A DNA stretch of 64,000 nucleotides from DAOUKH01 sp965261455 (GTDB lineage: Bacteria; Chloroflexota; Dehalococcoidia; SHYB01), in the NCBI GenBank assembly GCA_965261455.1, contig OZ253453.1, positions 3,038,001 to 3,102,000 of the forward strand, given 5' to 3'. Made by a program: the position numbers and the translations under genes. Below, piece after piece: positions 32,711-41,440 of this stretch. Every line of letters starts with the position of its first letter. Position 1 is the stretch's first letter. The notes beneath the pieces are model-generated. The model was not told the DNA's origin. It was given only the letters and a program-made list of their open reading frames with translations, and ran no database searches.

Positions 32711-33949
32711 ATGAGTACCGCACAGTCGGTGGAGCCGAAAGTCAGCGTTCGGGGTGTATGGAAGCTCTTCGGCGACAACCCCCCTACGGAGCTAACCCCT
32801 GAGCTAGCGGAGAAGTCCCGGGACGAGCTCAAGGAAGAGACTGGCCTCGTGCTCGGTCTCAAGGATATTAGCTTCGACGTCCTGCCCGGCGAGACCTTCG
32901 TGGTTATGGGGCTCTCGGGCAGCGGTAAGTCCACGCTCGCCCGCTCCCTGATCCGCTTGATCGAGCCGACGTTCGGCCAGATCCTGTTTGACGGCGAGGA
33001 CATTCTCCAGTACGACGACGAGACACTCATCCAGTTCCGCCGTGAGAAGATCGCGATGGTCTTCCAGCACTTCGGCCTCCTCCCCCACCGGACAGTGGAG
33101 GAGAACGCCGCCTGGGCACTCGAAGTACAGGGCGTTCCCAAGGCCGAACGCCTCGAGCGCGCCCGCGAGACGCTCGAACTCGTCGGGCTGGGTGGCTGGG
33201 AGCATTACCGGACCTCGGCGCTTAGCGGCGGCATGCGGCAGCGGGTGGGCATCGCGCGTGCTCTGGTCGACGATCCCAGCGTGCTTGTGATGGACGAGCC
33301 GTTCAGCGCGCTCGACCCACTCATCCGGCGAGAGATGCAGAACGAGCTGGGCAGCATTCAGGAGCGACTCCAGAAGACGATTATCTTCATCACGCACGAT
33401 CTGAACGAAGCGATGAAGCTCGGCGACCGCATCGCTATCCTGCGCGATGGCGTGATCGTCCAGATGGGCGTCGGCGAGGACATTCTGGCGAACCCGGCCG
33501 ACGAGTACATCGAGGATTTCGTGCGGGACGTGCGCAAGTCAACGGTCATTACGATTCGATCCCTCATGGAGCGGCCGCCCGCGCATCTCTGGACCACGAT
33601 GTCGCCCCAAGAGGCGATGAGCGCCATCGGCCAACATGGCGAGGTGGCCGGCTTCGTTACCGACGGGCGGGGGCGTTACGCCGGCTGCGTTAGTTTCGCG
33701 AGGCTTGCCGCGGCGAGCCAGCGCGGCGACAAGACGGTGCGCTCCGCGTTCTGCGATGACGTCGCGCCGATCACGGACGATCTCTCGGTCTCGGCGGCCC
33801 TTCCCGCAGTCCGGAATCTCTTGACCGGCGCCCTTCCCGTGATCGACGTGGACGGGCGTTTGGTCGGACAGGTGACTCGGTCCGCGGTGGTGGACCTCAT
33901 AGGACAGGACGAGGACGAGGCGGACACGGACGCGGCGGGCGCGGTCTAG
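32711..33949 (+). CDS. proV: Glycine betaine/proline-type ABC transporter ATPase
   Basis: ATPase of a quaternary-amine importer, 412 residues. Walker A GLSGSGKST is near residues 73-81, the Q-loop is VFQHFGLLPHRTV (typical of ProV/OpuAA), the signature ALSGGMRQRVGIARAL, and Walker B VLVMDEPFSALDP. After about residue 275 a CBS-domain pair is present in the C-terminal region (LWTTMSPQEAMSAI and GALPVIDVDGRLVGQV), the ionic-strength sensor of this family. It is followed ten bases later by the permease gene. The transporter would import betaine, choline, carnitine or proline as osmoprotectant or nutrient. The choice among these cannot be read from sequence. Confidence 0.93.
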   Translation: MSTAQSVEPKVSVRGVWKLFGDNPPTELTPELAEKSRDELKEETGLVLGLKDISFDVLPGETFVVMGLSGSGKSTLARSLIRLIEPTFGQILFDGEDILQYDDETLIQFRREKIAMVFQHFGLLPHRTVEENAAWALEVQGVPKAERLERARETLELVGLGGWEHYRTSALSGGMRQRVGIARALVDDPSVLVMDEPFSALDPLIRREMQNELGSIQERLQKTIIFITHDLNEAMKLGDRIAILRDGVIVQMGVGEDILANPADEYIEDFVRDVRKSTVITIRSLMERPPAHLWTTMSPQEAMSAIGQHGEVAGFVTDGRGRYAGCVSFARLAAASQRGDKTVRSAFCDDVAPITDDLSVSAALPAVRNLLTGALPVIDVDGRLVGQVTRSAVVDLIGQDEDEADTDAAGAV

Positions 33950-33959
33950 GAGGTGATCA

Positions 33960-34976
33960 GTGGCAGTGACGTCCCCAACTGAGGAGAAGGACGGCGGCCT
34001 GTTCGCCAGGCTCCGGCAGGACGACGGCGGCTACGGCGCGCGCCTAGCCTTTGGCGGGCTAGGCGCGGTGATCATTGCTTCCTTCGTGCTCAACGCGATC
34101 TGGGGGGCCCAAATGGCGTTTCCCTTCGACGTTGGGCACCAGATTGGGGGCGAGATCGACGACGCGATCCGTTGGGTCACCCGCGAGGGGGCCTTCATCC
34201 TGGACCCGATCGCCGACGCGGTTCTTTGGTTCCTGGTCAAAATCGAGGAATTCTTCCTCTGGATGCCCTGGCCGGTCCTGATTTTGGCGGTCACCGCGAT
34301 CGCGTACAAAGTGGCCGACCGGGCGGTCGCGATCTTCGCGCTGGCCACGCTCTTCCTGATGGGCGTCGTGGGGCTGTGGGAGAGCACCATGGAGACGCTG
34401 GCGCTCATTGTGCTGGCGGTGATTCTCTCGATCGTCATCGCGGTGCCGGTGGGCGTCACTGCCGCCCGGAACGACCGGCTGGACGCGATCATTCGACCGG
34501 TGCTCGACGCGATGCAGACGATGCCGAGCTTCGTCTATCTGGTGCCCGCGGTAATGCTGTTCGGCATCGGGAACGTACCGGGCATCTTCGCGACCATCAT
34601 CTACGCGGTGGCGCCCGCGATCCGCTTGACCAACCTGGGGATTCGAACGGTGTCCGGCGACGTGGTGGAGGCGGCGCGCTCCTTCGGCACGACGCCGCGT
34701 CAATTGCTGTGGAAGGTCCAGATACCGATGGCCGTTCCGACGATCATGGCGGGCATTAACCAGACGACGATGATGGCGCTGGCCATGGTCGTCATCGCCG
34801 CGCTGGTCGGTGCGGGCGGCCTGGGGGAGGACGTGCTCCGTGCACTGAACCGCTTCCAGCCGGGAACGGCCCTCCTCGGCGGCGCCGGCATCGTGGTGCT
34901 GGCGATCATCATCGACCGGATTACTCAAGCGGCGGCAAGGGAGCGGCAGGACGCACTGATGGGAGAACACGGCTAG
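33960..34976 (+). CDS. proW: Glycine betaine/proline-type ABC transporter permease
   Basis: Inner-membrane permease of 338 residues with about seven helices. The start is the GTG at 33960, preceded by an unusually complete Shine-Dalgarno sequence, aggaggtgatc, that overlaps the proV stop. Family marks are DAMQTMPSFVYLVPAVMLFGIGN, the cytoplasmic coupling loop VVEAARSFGTTPRQLLWKVQIPMA and INQTTMMALAMVVIAALVGAGGLG. The N-terminal extension has a helix at about residues 32-50. It forms a homodimeric channel with ProV. Confidence 0.93.
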   Translation: MAVTSPTEEKDGGLFARLRQDDGGYGARLAFGGLGAVIIASFVLNAIWGAQMAFPFDVGHQIGGEIDDAIRWVTREGAFILDPIADAVLWFLVKIEEFFLWMPWPVLILAVTAIAYKVADRAVAIFALATLFLMGVVGLWESTMETLALIVLAVILSIVIAVPVGVTAARNDRLDAIIRPVLDAMQTMPSFVYLVPAVMLFGIGNVPGIFATIIYAVAPAIRLTNLGIRTVSGDVVEAARSFGTTPRQLLWKVQIPMAVPTIMAGINQTTMMALAMVVIAALVGAGGLGEDVLRALNRFQPGTALLGGAGIVVLAIIIDRITQAAARERQDALMGEHG

Positions 34977-35071
34977 GCCCGTCCGGGACCAAGCAACGAG
35001 GCGATAGTGCATGGGCCATCGCATGCAGAAGATAAAGCGGTGGCAATCACAACAGGAGGAAGGTGGACCTA

Positions 35072-36079
35072 TTGAGTAAGAGACGAATGAGAATCGGAGG
35101 AATGCTGCTGGGGCTTGCCGCGGCGCTTGTCATGGTTGTGGCAGCGTGCGGCAGCGAGGAAGAGAAGCCGACGCTGATCTTCTCGGACCTGAGCTGGGAC
35201 AGCGCACAGATCCAGAACGCGATCGTGCGGCAGATCGCCGAGTACGGCTATGGCTACACGACCGAAGCCGTCTACGGCGACACGATTCCGTTGTTCGAGG
35301 CCATCAACAGAGGTGACACGAACATCACCATGGAGATCTGGCTCCCCAACCAGGCGGAAGCCTGGGCGGCGGCGCTTGCCGAGGGCAACATCCAAAACCT
35401 GGGTAAGAGCCTGGCCGATAACTGGCAGAGCAACTTCATCATCCCGCAGTACACGAAAGACGCGAATCCGGGCTTGGTAAGCGTCGAAGACCTGAAGAAA
35501 CCCGAGTACATGGAGCTCTTCGTCACGCCGGACAGCAACGGCAAGGCGCGGGCGCTGGGCTGCATCTCGGGGTGGTCGTGCGCGGACGTGAACGAGCAGA
35601 AGATCGAGGCCTACGGGTTGAGCGATTCCGTCCAGACCCAGGACCCGGGCTCCAACGCGGCGCTCGACGCGGAGATTATCGGGTCGTACGAGAAGGGCGA
35701 CGATATCCTCTTCTACTACTGGGGGCCGACGTCGTTGAGCAACCGGTTGGAAACAGAGTTCGACGGCTTCTACGTCCTCGAAGAGCCGGCATACAGCGAG
35801 GCGTGCTGGGGCGCTAGCAAGGGTTGCGCCTATGCGACCAGCGAGATTCTCATCGCGATGCGGAGCGATATCGCTGAGCAAGCTCCTGACATCGTCGCGC
35901 TACTGGAGAAGTGGGAATTCAGCGCGGCATCCTTCATCCAAGCGGCCAACTACCTCGGTGAGAGCGATGCCGAATACGCCGACGTCGCCGCATGGTGGCT
36001 CCAGAACAATGACGTGTGGAAGGCTTGGGTCGAGGACGACGTCGCCGAGAAGGTGCTTGAAGGGATCCAGGACGCTTAA
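35072..36079 (+). CDS. proX: Glycine betaine/proline-type ABC transporter binding lipoprotein
   Basis: Extracytoplasmic binding protein with a lipoprotein signal peptide (helix from about residue 9, lipobox VVAAC). OpuAC/ProX marks include the periodic Trp residues of the ligand site (SDLSWDSAQIQN, EIWLPNQAEAW, DILFYYWGPTSL). I choose the TTG at 35072 because the aggaggaagg ribosome site is well spaced for it; the in-frame GTG at 35063 lies only three bases from the core of that site, and an ATG at 35087 is a further option. The aromatic cage suggests a quaternary ammonium ligand. It closes the transporter operon and is followed by a strong terminator. Confidence 0.9.
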   Translation: MSKRRMRIGGMLLGLAAALVMVVAACGSEEEKPTLIFSDLSWDSAQIQNAIVRQIAEYGYGYTTEAVYGDTIPLFEAINRGDTNITMEIWLPNQAEAWAAALAEGNIQNLGKSLADNWQSNFIIPQYTKDANPGLVSVEDLKKPEYMELFVTPDSNGKARALGCISGWSCADVNEQKIEAYGLSDSVQTQDPGSNAALDAEIIGSYEKGDDILFYYWGPTSLSNRLETEFDGFYVLEEPAYSEACWGASKGCAYATSEILIAMRSDIAEQAPDIVALLEKWEFSAASFIQAANYLGESDAEYADVAAWWLQNNDVWKAWVEDDVAEKVLEGIQDA

Positions 36080-36105
36080 CTTCGTAGACGATACACGGCC
36101 TTAGT

Positions 36106-36139
36106 GAGAGGGCGTCCATTCGGACGCCCTCTCTTTTTT
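36106..36139 (+). terminator. Intrinsic terminator after proX
   Basis: A 12-base perfect stem, gagagggcgtcc/ggacgccctctc, with loop attc is followed by six Ts. It lies 27 bases after the proX stop and ends the betaine-transport transcript. Confidence 0.92.
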
Positions 36140-36253
36140 CCTCGCACGCCCTCGCCCAACGGCGCCGGGAGGGGTCGTTGACGGGGGAATCGGTGGGCTG
36201 CCCGTTCGCGTATCATGGAAGGGCCGGACCTGCGAGGCCGCCGGCCCAGCTCT

Positions 36254-38086
36254 ATGACTGAAGTCGTCCACGAAGCCGGTCTGGTCCGAGATTTCGCCAT
36301 CATCATGGTGGTGGCGGCAACTGCGCTCGTCCTCTTTCGGCGGCTCGGCCTTCCCCCGATCTTGGGGTATCTGCTGGCGGGCGTACTCATCGGCCCCTAC
36401 ACCTTCGCCTGGCCCTCCATCGGCGATATCGACACGATCCGCCTGCTCGCCGACCTCGGGCTGGTCCTGATTCTCTTCTCGCTGGGCCTGGAGTTCGGAT
36501 GGGAGCGAATCCGGCGGCTGGGCATCATCATCCTCTTCATCGGCGCGTTTGAGATCGGCGTGATGATCTCCTTGGGCTACGGCTTGGGGCTGCTCTTTGG
36601 GTGGAATGGGACGGAGGCCATCTTCCTTGGGGCGACGATGGCGATTAGCTCCTCGGCCATCCTGATCAAGGTGCTCGAGGGCGCGGGCCAGCTTCACGGG
36701 AGGAGAGGGCGTCTCATCGTCGGCCTGCTCATAGTCGAAGACTTCGCGGCAGTGTTGCTGCTGGCGGTTCTCTCGGGGGTTGCCACGACTGGGGCAGGCA
36801 CGATCAGCGACGTTGGGTTGCTGGTCGGCAAGCTCGCTCTCTTCTCGATCGCTGCCCTGGTGTTCGGGGCGATCATCGCGCCGCGACTCATCGACCTCGT
36901 GGCGGACTTCGGGTCCCGCGAAATACTGCTCATCGCGAGTCTGGGCATGATGTTCGGTCTGGCGCTGCTTGGCGTGGAACTCGGCGTTTCGGCAGCGGCG
37001 GGGGCCTTCCTCATCGGCACGGTGCTCGGGGACACCAGACACGCGAACCGAATCGGCGTCGCTATCAACCCGATCCGCGACATGTTCGCCGCCATCTTCT
37101 TCGTCTCAATCGGCATGCTGGTCGACATGCGGGACGTGGCCGACTACATAGGACCCGCTGCCGCAGTGGCCGCAGTGTTCATCGTCGGCAAAGTCGTCGC
37201 GAACTCGGCTGGGGGGCTGTTCGCGGGCTATCGGGGCCGCGAGGCTCTCGCGGTGGGGACGGGTACCCCGCAGATCGGCGAGTTCTCCCTCGCTATCGCT
37301 AACGTTGGTGTGGCCCAAGGCGTCGTGGGGGCGGCGCTCTTTCCCGTCGTGACTATAGCGACGGCGTTCACGGCGGTCGCCTATCCATTCATCTTTAAGT
37401 CCTCGGAGAAGACGGCGGATGTCCTCAGGCGCTACGCTCCGGCATGGGTCAGGGCGTTGGTGAACAGTGTCCAGGTCTTCGGAGAGGGAGTGCGGCCGCG
37501 CCGCACGGCGGGCGTCCCTAGGGAAGAGGTGCGAGGGCCGTTGCGCAATCTTGGGCTGAACGTGGCGATCATCATCGTCCTCGTCACCGTCGGTGCCTTT
37601 GTCCTGCACTCGATCGAGGGCGCCGTGGAAACGAGCTTCTTTGGCGAGAGGATCGGCAGAGGCATGGTGGGCCTGATCGCCGGCGCGGCCGTCATGGTGT
37701 TCTCGGTGCCCTCGGTCCTCGCCATCTGGCGTTCCCTGCAATCGCTCAGCGTGGCCGTGGCGACCCGCGTACTGCCGCCTGGTTCGGGGCCGACGGACCG
37801 GATGCTCGCCGCCGCCGGTAGCGGGGTCTCCGTGTTGGTCATCGTCTTCCTGGCGCTGTGGATGCTGCCCTTCTTCTTCGAGCTCTTCAAGCTTGGCGGC
37901 CTCGCCATCGTCATACCGATCTTCGTGATCGCGGCCGCGGCGGGCATGACCACGGGCCTGGCGTTCAAAGCGCACCGGCTGCTCGAAGCGTCGTTCGGCA
38001 GGACCTTTTTCGGAGAGGGCGTCGAGCCTGCCGAGGCCGCCCCGCACGAGGCCGCGGTTGACACCGAGGAGCGCCCTAGTCCGTAA
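36254..38086 (+). CDS. CPA2-family cation:proton antiporter with extra C-terminal membrane domain
   Basis: An inner-membrane antiporter of about 610 residues related to KefB/KefC and NapA. The N-terminal Na_H_Exchanger domain spans about residues 15-395 with GLPPILGYLLAGVLIGPY, LLADLGLVLILFSLGLEF and a conserved VEDFAAVLLL segment carrying the ion-binding Asp. No TrkA-N/RCK nucleotide-binding domain follows. Instead, residues about 440-580 hold four more hydrophobic helices. I start at the ATG at 36254 because a TATCAT -10-like hexamer overlaps the upstream ATG at 36215. It follows the betaine transporter, which fits a shared role in osmotic or K+/H+ balance. Confidence 0.88.
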   Translation: MTEVVHEAGLVRDFAIIMVVAATALVLFRRLGLPPILGYLLAGVLIGPYTFAWPSIGDIDTIRLLADLGLVLILFSLGLEFGWERIRRLGIIILFIGAFEIGVMISLGYGLGLLFGWNGTEAIFLGATMAISSSAILIKVLEGAGQLHGRRGRLIVGLLIVEDFAAVLLLAVLSGVATTGAGTISDVGLLVGKLALFSIAALVFGAIIAPRLIDLVADFGSREILLIASLGMMFGLALLGVELGVSAAAGAFLIGTVLGDTRHANRIGVAINPIRDMFAAIFFVSIGMLVDMRDVADYIGPAAAVAAVFIVGKVVANSAGGLFAGYRGREALAVGTGTPQIGEFSLAIANVGVAQGVVGAALFPVVTIATAFTAVAYPFIFKSSEKTADVLRRYAPAWVRALVNSVQVFGEGVRPRRTAGVPREEVRGPLRNLGLNVAIIIVLVTVGAFVLHSIEGAVETSFFGERIGRGMVGLIAGAAVMVFSVPSVLAIWRSLQSLSVAVATRVLPPGSGPTDRMLAAAGSGVSVLVIVFLALWMLPFFFELFKLGGLAIVIPIFVIAAAAGMTTGLAFKAHRLLEASFGRTFFGEGVEPAEAAPHEAAVDTEERPSP

Positions 38087-38089
38087 CGG

Positions 38090-38863
38090 TTACGCGGCGT
38101 CGAGGTTGAGCTCGATGGCGATGGGGCAGTGGTCCGATCCCATCACCGACGCGTCGATGCTCGCGGAGACGAGGGCGGGAACCAGGCCCGGAGTCACCCA
38201 GAAGTAATCGATGCGCCAGCCCACGTTGCGCTCGCGGGCGCGGGACTTCATGTCCCAGAAGGTGTACCGTTCGGGGTCGCCGCAGAACCGCCGGAACGTA
38301 TCGACATAACCCAGCCCCTCCAGCTTGTCGAGCCAAACGCGTTCTTCAGGGAGGAAGCCGGAGACCGTCGCATTCTCCTTGGGCCGGGCGAGGTCGATCT
38401 CGTGGTGGGCCGTGTTGTAGTCGCCGCAGACCACGAGCTCGCGCCCCTGCGCGCGCAGCGCCTCGGCCCGTTCCAGAAAGGCGTCGTAGAAGTCGAGCTT
38501 GTAGGCCAGGCGCTCCGGCCCCATCCCGCCGTTGGGGTAGTAGACGTTGAAGAGGACGAAGGCGCCGAAGTCGGCCTCGATGAGCCGTCCCTCGGCGTCG
38601 AATCGGGGGACGCCCAGCCCGCGTGTCCAGGCCCGTGGCTCCACGCGGGAGTAGACCGCCACGCCGCTGTACCCCTTGCGCTCCGCCGAGCTCCAGCAGG
38701 AATGAAACCCCGCCGGCTGGACGATTTCGGGGCCGAGCTGCGAGGGGTGCGCCTTCGTCTCCTGCAGGCAAATCACGTCGGCCCGTTCGGCGCCGAGCCA
38801 CTCGGCGAAGCCCTTGCGGTAGGCGGCCCGGACGCCGTTGACGTTCCAGCTTACGAGCCGCAC
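38090..38863 (-). CDS. xthA: Exodeoxyribonuclease III / AP endonuclease
   Basis: A 257-residue EEP-fold nuclease that cuts at abasic sites in base-excision repair. The motifs are SWNVNGVRAAYRKGF near the start, the metal-binding Glu in CLQETKAHPSQL, VCGDYNTAHHEID with the catalytic Asp-Asn, WRIDYFWV and the final GSDHCPIAIEL. The length is normal for XthA. It lies three bases after the alpha/beta-hydrolase gene on the same strand, so the two may share a transcript despite unrelated roles. Its stop is four bases from that of the antiporter gene. Confidence 0.93.
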   Translation of the reverse strand: MRLVSWNVNGVRAAYRKGFAEWLGAERADVICLQETKAHPSQLGPEIVQPAGFHSCWSSAERKGYSGVAVYSRVEPRAWTRGLGVPRFDAEGRLIEADFGAFVLFNVYYPNGGMGPERLAYKLDFYDAFLERAEALRAQGRELVVCGDYNTAHHEIDLARPKENATVSGFLPEERVWLDKLEGLGYVDTFRRFCGDPERYTFWDMKSRARERNVGWRIDYFWVTPGLVPALVSASIDASVMGSDHCPIAIELNLDAA

Positions 38864-38866
38864 GCG

Positions 38867-39700
38867 CTAGGCCCCGTCCGTCACGTGGAGCGCGCGGCGC
38901 AGGAAGCCGAGCGCCGCGTTGTTGTACCCCGCGGGGTTCTCCTCGTGGCAGAAGTGGCCCGCCTGCTCGACCGGGACGATGACGGCGTCGGGGAGCAACG
39001 AGGCGAGGCGCTCGGCGTCGGCGCGGGAGCAGAACCGGTCCTTGCCTCCGTGGACGATCAGCGCCGGTGCTTGGACGCGCGGCAACTCCGACTCCAACGC
39101 GCCGAGCCGCGCCACCAGCGATTCGTGCAGTTGGGCGAGGGCGGTGACCGCGGTACCCGTGCCGAGCGAGCGGGCGAAGGTGCCGACCATGGAGGAGTCG
39201 ACGTGCTTGGGCTCCCCGTAGCCTTCCTGGAACAGCCGCTTCATCGTGCCCTTGGCACCGCGCTTGAACGCCTCGCGGGCGACGAATCCGGAGGGCGGCG
39301 ACAGGTTGAGCGGCGTCGCCGTCGAGGCTACCGGCGCGCCGGAGATCACTAGGGCGCGTGTCTTAGTGGGGTGAGTGAGCGCGAACTGGAGCGCGATCGA
39401 GGCGCTGGCGCCGTTGCCCGCCAGCGCCGCCCCGTCTAGCCCCAGCGTCTCCAAGAAATCAAGGACGTGCCCCGCCAGCCCCTCCAAAGAGCTCTCGAAG
39501 CCGTTGGCGCACGCGCTGCGCCCCCAGCCGGGGAGATCGAGGGCGAGCACCCGAAGGTTCAGCGCCAGCACGTCGAGGTTGTACCGCCACACACGTGAGT
39601 CGCCGGGCACGCCGTGTAGCAAAATGAGGGGCTCGCCTACCCCCTCCTCGAAGTAGTGGGCCTCACCGCCGTTCAGTTGGATGGTCTTGCTTTCAGTCAC
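38867..39700 (-). CDS. Alpha/beta hydrolase
   Basis: A 277-residue alpha/beta-fold hydrolase. The oxyanion loop HGVPGDSRVW is near residue 29. The nucleophile-elbow region reads LAGNGASASIALQFA, where the usual GxSxG serine position is an asparagine-glycine variant (G-N-G-A-S), so the nucleophile is not obvious. The HGGKDRFCS loop with an Asp and the late histidine in QAGHFCHEE complete the layout. Esterase, epoxide hydrolase, dehalogenase-like and C-C hydrolase activities share this fold. The altered elbow is worth noting when predicting activity. Confidence 0.85.
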   Translation of the reverse strand: MTESKTIQLNGGEAHYFEEGVGEPLILLHGVPGDSRVWRYNLDVLALNLRVLALDLPGWGRSACANGFESSLEGLAGHVLDFLETLGLDGAALAGNGASASIALQFALTHPTKTRALVISGAPVASTATPLNLSPPSGFVAREAFKRGAKGTMKRLFQEGYGEPKHVDSSMVGTFARSLGTGTAVTALAQLHESLVARLGALESELPRVQAPALIVHGGKDRFCSRADAERLASLLPDAVIVPVEQAGHFCHEENPAGYNNAALGFLRRALHVTDGA

Positions 39701-39829
39701 AATGTCCCTGCCGCCGGAGTTGACGTGTCAGTATTGACGATTGCGCGGCTGTTCGCTAGGAGGGGCGGGGCTTCTTCGAGGCCGTCGATCACCCCGCCGC
39801 TGGACGCCTGGAGTATTCTGGTGCGCAGG

Positions 39830-39955
39830 CCAGGCTTGGGCGCGGCGCCTGAGGGGCGGGTCCCTCTGATCGGCAAGCACAACCTCGATATCCTGTGCGG
39901 CCGGTTGGGCTTCTCCATCAAGGAAGCCGGGCGATTGGCCCGCGAGAGCGTAACT
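39830..39955 (+). pseudogene. 3' remnant of a CaiB/BaiF CoA-transferase gene
   Basis: One frame reads GRVPLIGKHNLDILCGRLGFS. This parallels the C-terminal LGEHNVEILGGRYGFS of the intact CoA transferase that begins at 40195. The rest of the gene is absent, and no start codon or active-site region is found. It is likely a relic of an earlier copy upstream of the present pair. Confidence 0.5.
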
Positions 39956-39998
39956 AATGCCAGTCGTGCTATACCGGGGCCGGTAAAATTGAGGGCCT

Positions 39999-40127
39999 AT
40001 GAGCAAGAAGTCCAAGAAGACAGTGAAGAAAAAGGGCAAGAAGGGCAAGAAGGCCTCGGGCAGCGCCGCGAAGGAGGCCAAGCTCGATAAGCTGGCCGAC
40101 CTAATCCAGCGCCGGGCGTGGCGCTGA
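39999..40127 (+). CDS. Lysine-rich microprotein, 42 residues
   Basis: A short gene from the ATG at 39999 with a GAGGG ribosome site about four bases upstream. The N-terminal half is almost all lysine and glycine (MSKKSKKTVKKKGKKGKKAS); the second half, EAKLDKLADLIQRRAWR, should form an amphipathic helix. The strong positive charge suggests a nucleic-acid- or ribosome-associated protein, by composition only. It lies between the CaiB remnant and the intact CoA-transferase gene. I know no named family for it. Confidence 0.6.
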   Translation: MSKKSKKTVKKKGKKGKKASGSAAKEAKLDKLADLIQRRAWR

Positions 40128-40194
40128 CATAGGCTGACGTAGTGATGATGACCACCGGCCACGCCAGCCATTGGCCTGAAGGAGAGCGCAGCGT

Positions 40195-41412
40195 ATGACC
40201 CCGATGGCGCTCGACGGACTGAAGGTCGTTGAGTTCGGCGACTTCGTTTCCGCGCCGTTCTGCGGGAAGCTGCTCGCCGACCTTGGCGCCGACGTGATCA
40301 AGGTCGAGCGGCCCAAGGTGGGCGACGAGTCGCGCCGCTACGGCCCCTTCCCCGACGACCTCCCCCACGTCGACCGCAGCGGCCTGTTCATCTACATGAA
40401 CGCCAACAAGCGGAGCGTGACACTCGACCCCTCGACCGCCACGGGGCAAGACATATTCAACGCGCTCGTGGCCGACGCGGACATCTTGATCGAGAACCAG
40501 CAGCCCGGCGTCATGAAGTCGCTGGGCCTCACCTACGAGAAGCTGAGCGAGATCAACCCCGGCCTGGTCATGACGTCGATCTCCGTCTTCGGCGAGACGG
40601 GGCCGTATAGCAAGTACAAGGGCTACGATCTGACGGCGTGGAATGCCTCGGGCGTGGCGCACCGCTACATGGGCGAGCCGGACCGCGCTCCGCTGCGCGC
40701 CGCGTGGTATCACGCCGACCACTGGGGCGCGCTCTGCGCCGCCGTGGCCACGATGATCGCCGTCCTCGCCCGCGACATGATCGGCGAGGGGCAGCACGTC
40801 GATCTCTCCCAGGCCGACGTTCTCGCCTGCCACATCATGGGCTACCAGCTCATCTCGGTCTATCACATGACGGGGGAGTGGGGCGTGCGTGCCGGTGAGT
40901 CGCGGATGACCAGCTTCCCCACGGGGATCCATCCCTGCGCCGACGGGCATATGGCGCTCATGCTGCTTGAGAAGAGCCAGTGGCAGGGCTTCGTCAAGGC
41001 GATGGGGAGTCCGGAATGGGCCGCAAACCCTATGTTCGACATCCCGATGTGGAACCTGCGCGAGTATTCCCAAGAGATCCGTCTGTTGGCGGAGCCCTGG
41101 TTCGAGGAACGTACCAAGAAGGAGCTGTTCGAGGTGCTGCAGGCGAACAAGGTGCCCTCCGGCCCGGTGAACAACGCCGAGGACGTGGCCAACGACCCGC
41201 ACCTCAACGCCCGCGGTTTCTTCGCCGAGTACGACCAGCCAGAGGTCGGCCCCGTCAAGGTCCCGGGGCGGCCCTTCGTGATGAGCAAGACGCCGTGGGC
41301 TCTGCGCCGCCCCGCGCCTACGCTCGGCGAGCACAACGTCGAGATTCTCGGCGGGCGCTACGGCTTCAGCGGCGTAGACCTCACCGACCTGCGGCGAACA
41401 GGGATCATCTAG
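40195..41412 (+). CDS. CaiB/BaiF CoA-transferase family protein
   Basis: A class III CoA-transferase of 405 residues. The N-terminal half has ALDGLKVVEFGDFVSAPFCGKLLADLGADVIKVE, the nucleotide/CoA-binding pattern of the family, then NANKRSVTLDPSTATGQDIF. The catalytic aspartate is likely the one in WYHADHWGALCAA near residue 180, followed by GEGQHVDLSQADV. The C-terminus ends LGEHNVEILGGRYGFS. It is 28 bases upstream of a second family member. The two may act as a heterodimer or on successive CoA esters, as known for some succinyl-CoA-dependent pairs. Confidence 0.93.
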   Translation: MTPMALDGLKVVEFGDFVSAPFCGKLLADLGADVIKVERPKVGDESRRYGPFPDDLPHVDRSGLFIYMNANKRSVTLDPSTATGQDIFNALVADADILIENQQPGVMKSLGLTYEKLSEINPGLVMTSISVFGETGPYSKYKGYDLTAWNASGVAHRYMGEPDRAPLRAAWYHADHWGALCAAVATMIAVLARDMIGEGQHVDLSQADVLACHIMGYQLISVYHMTGEWGVRAGESRMTSFPTGIHPCADGHMALMLLEKSQWQGFVKAMGSPEWAANPMFDIPMWNLREYSQEIRLLAEPWFEERTKKELFEVLQANKVPSGPVNNAEDVANDPHLNARGFFAEYDQPEVGPVKVPGRPFVMSKTPWALRRPAPTLGEHNVEILGGRYGFSGVDLTDLRRTGII

Positions 41413-41440
41413 CGGGACCGCCGCCAACGGAGCCGATCGC

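Noticed and set aside
35008..35027. tgcatg/catgca inverted repeat before proX
   Set aside because: Six-base arms with an eight-base gap are expected often by chance, and there is no T-run or known operator match.
36215..36253. An earlier ATG start for the CPA2 antiporter
   Set aside because: It overlaps a -10-like TATCAT and adds residues not typical of the family. The ATG at 36254 is preferred.
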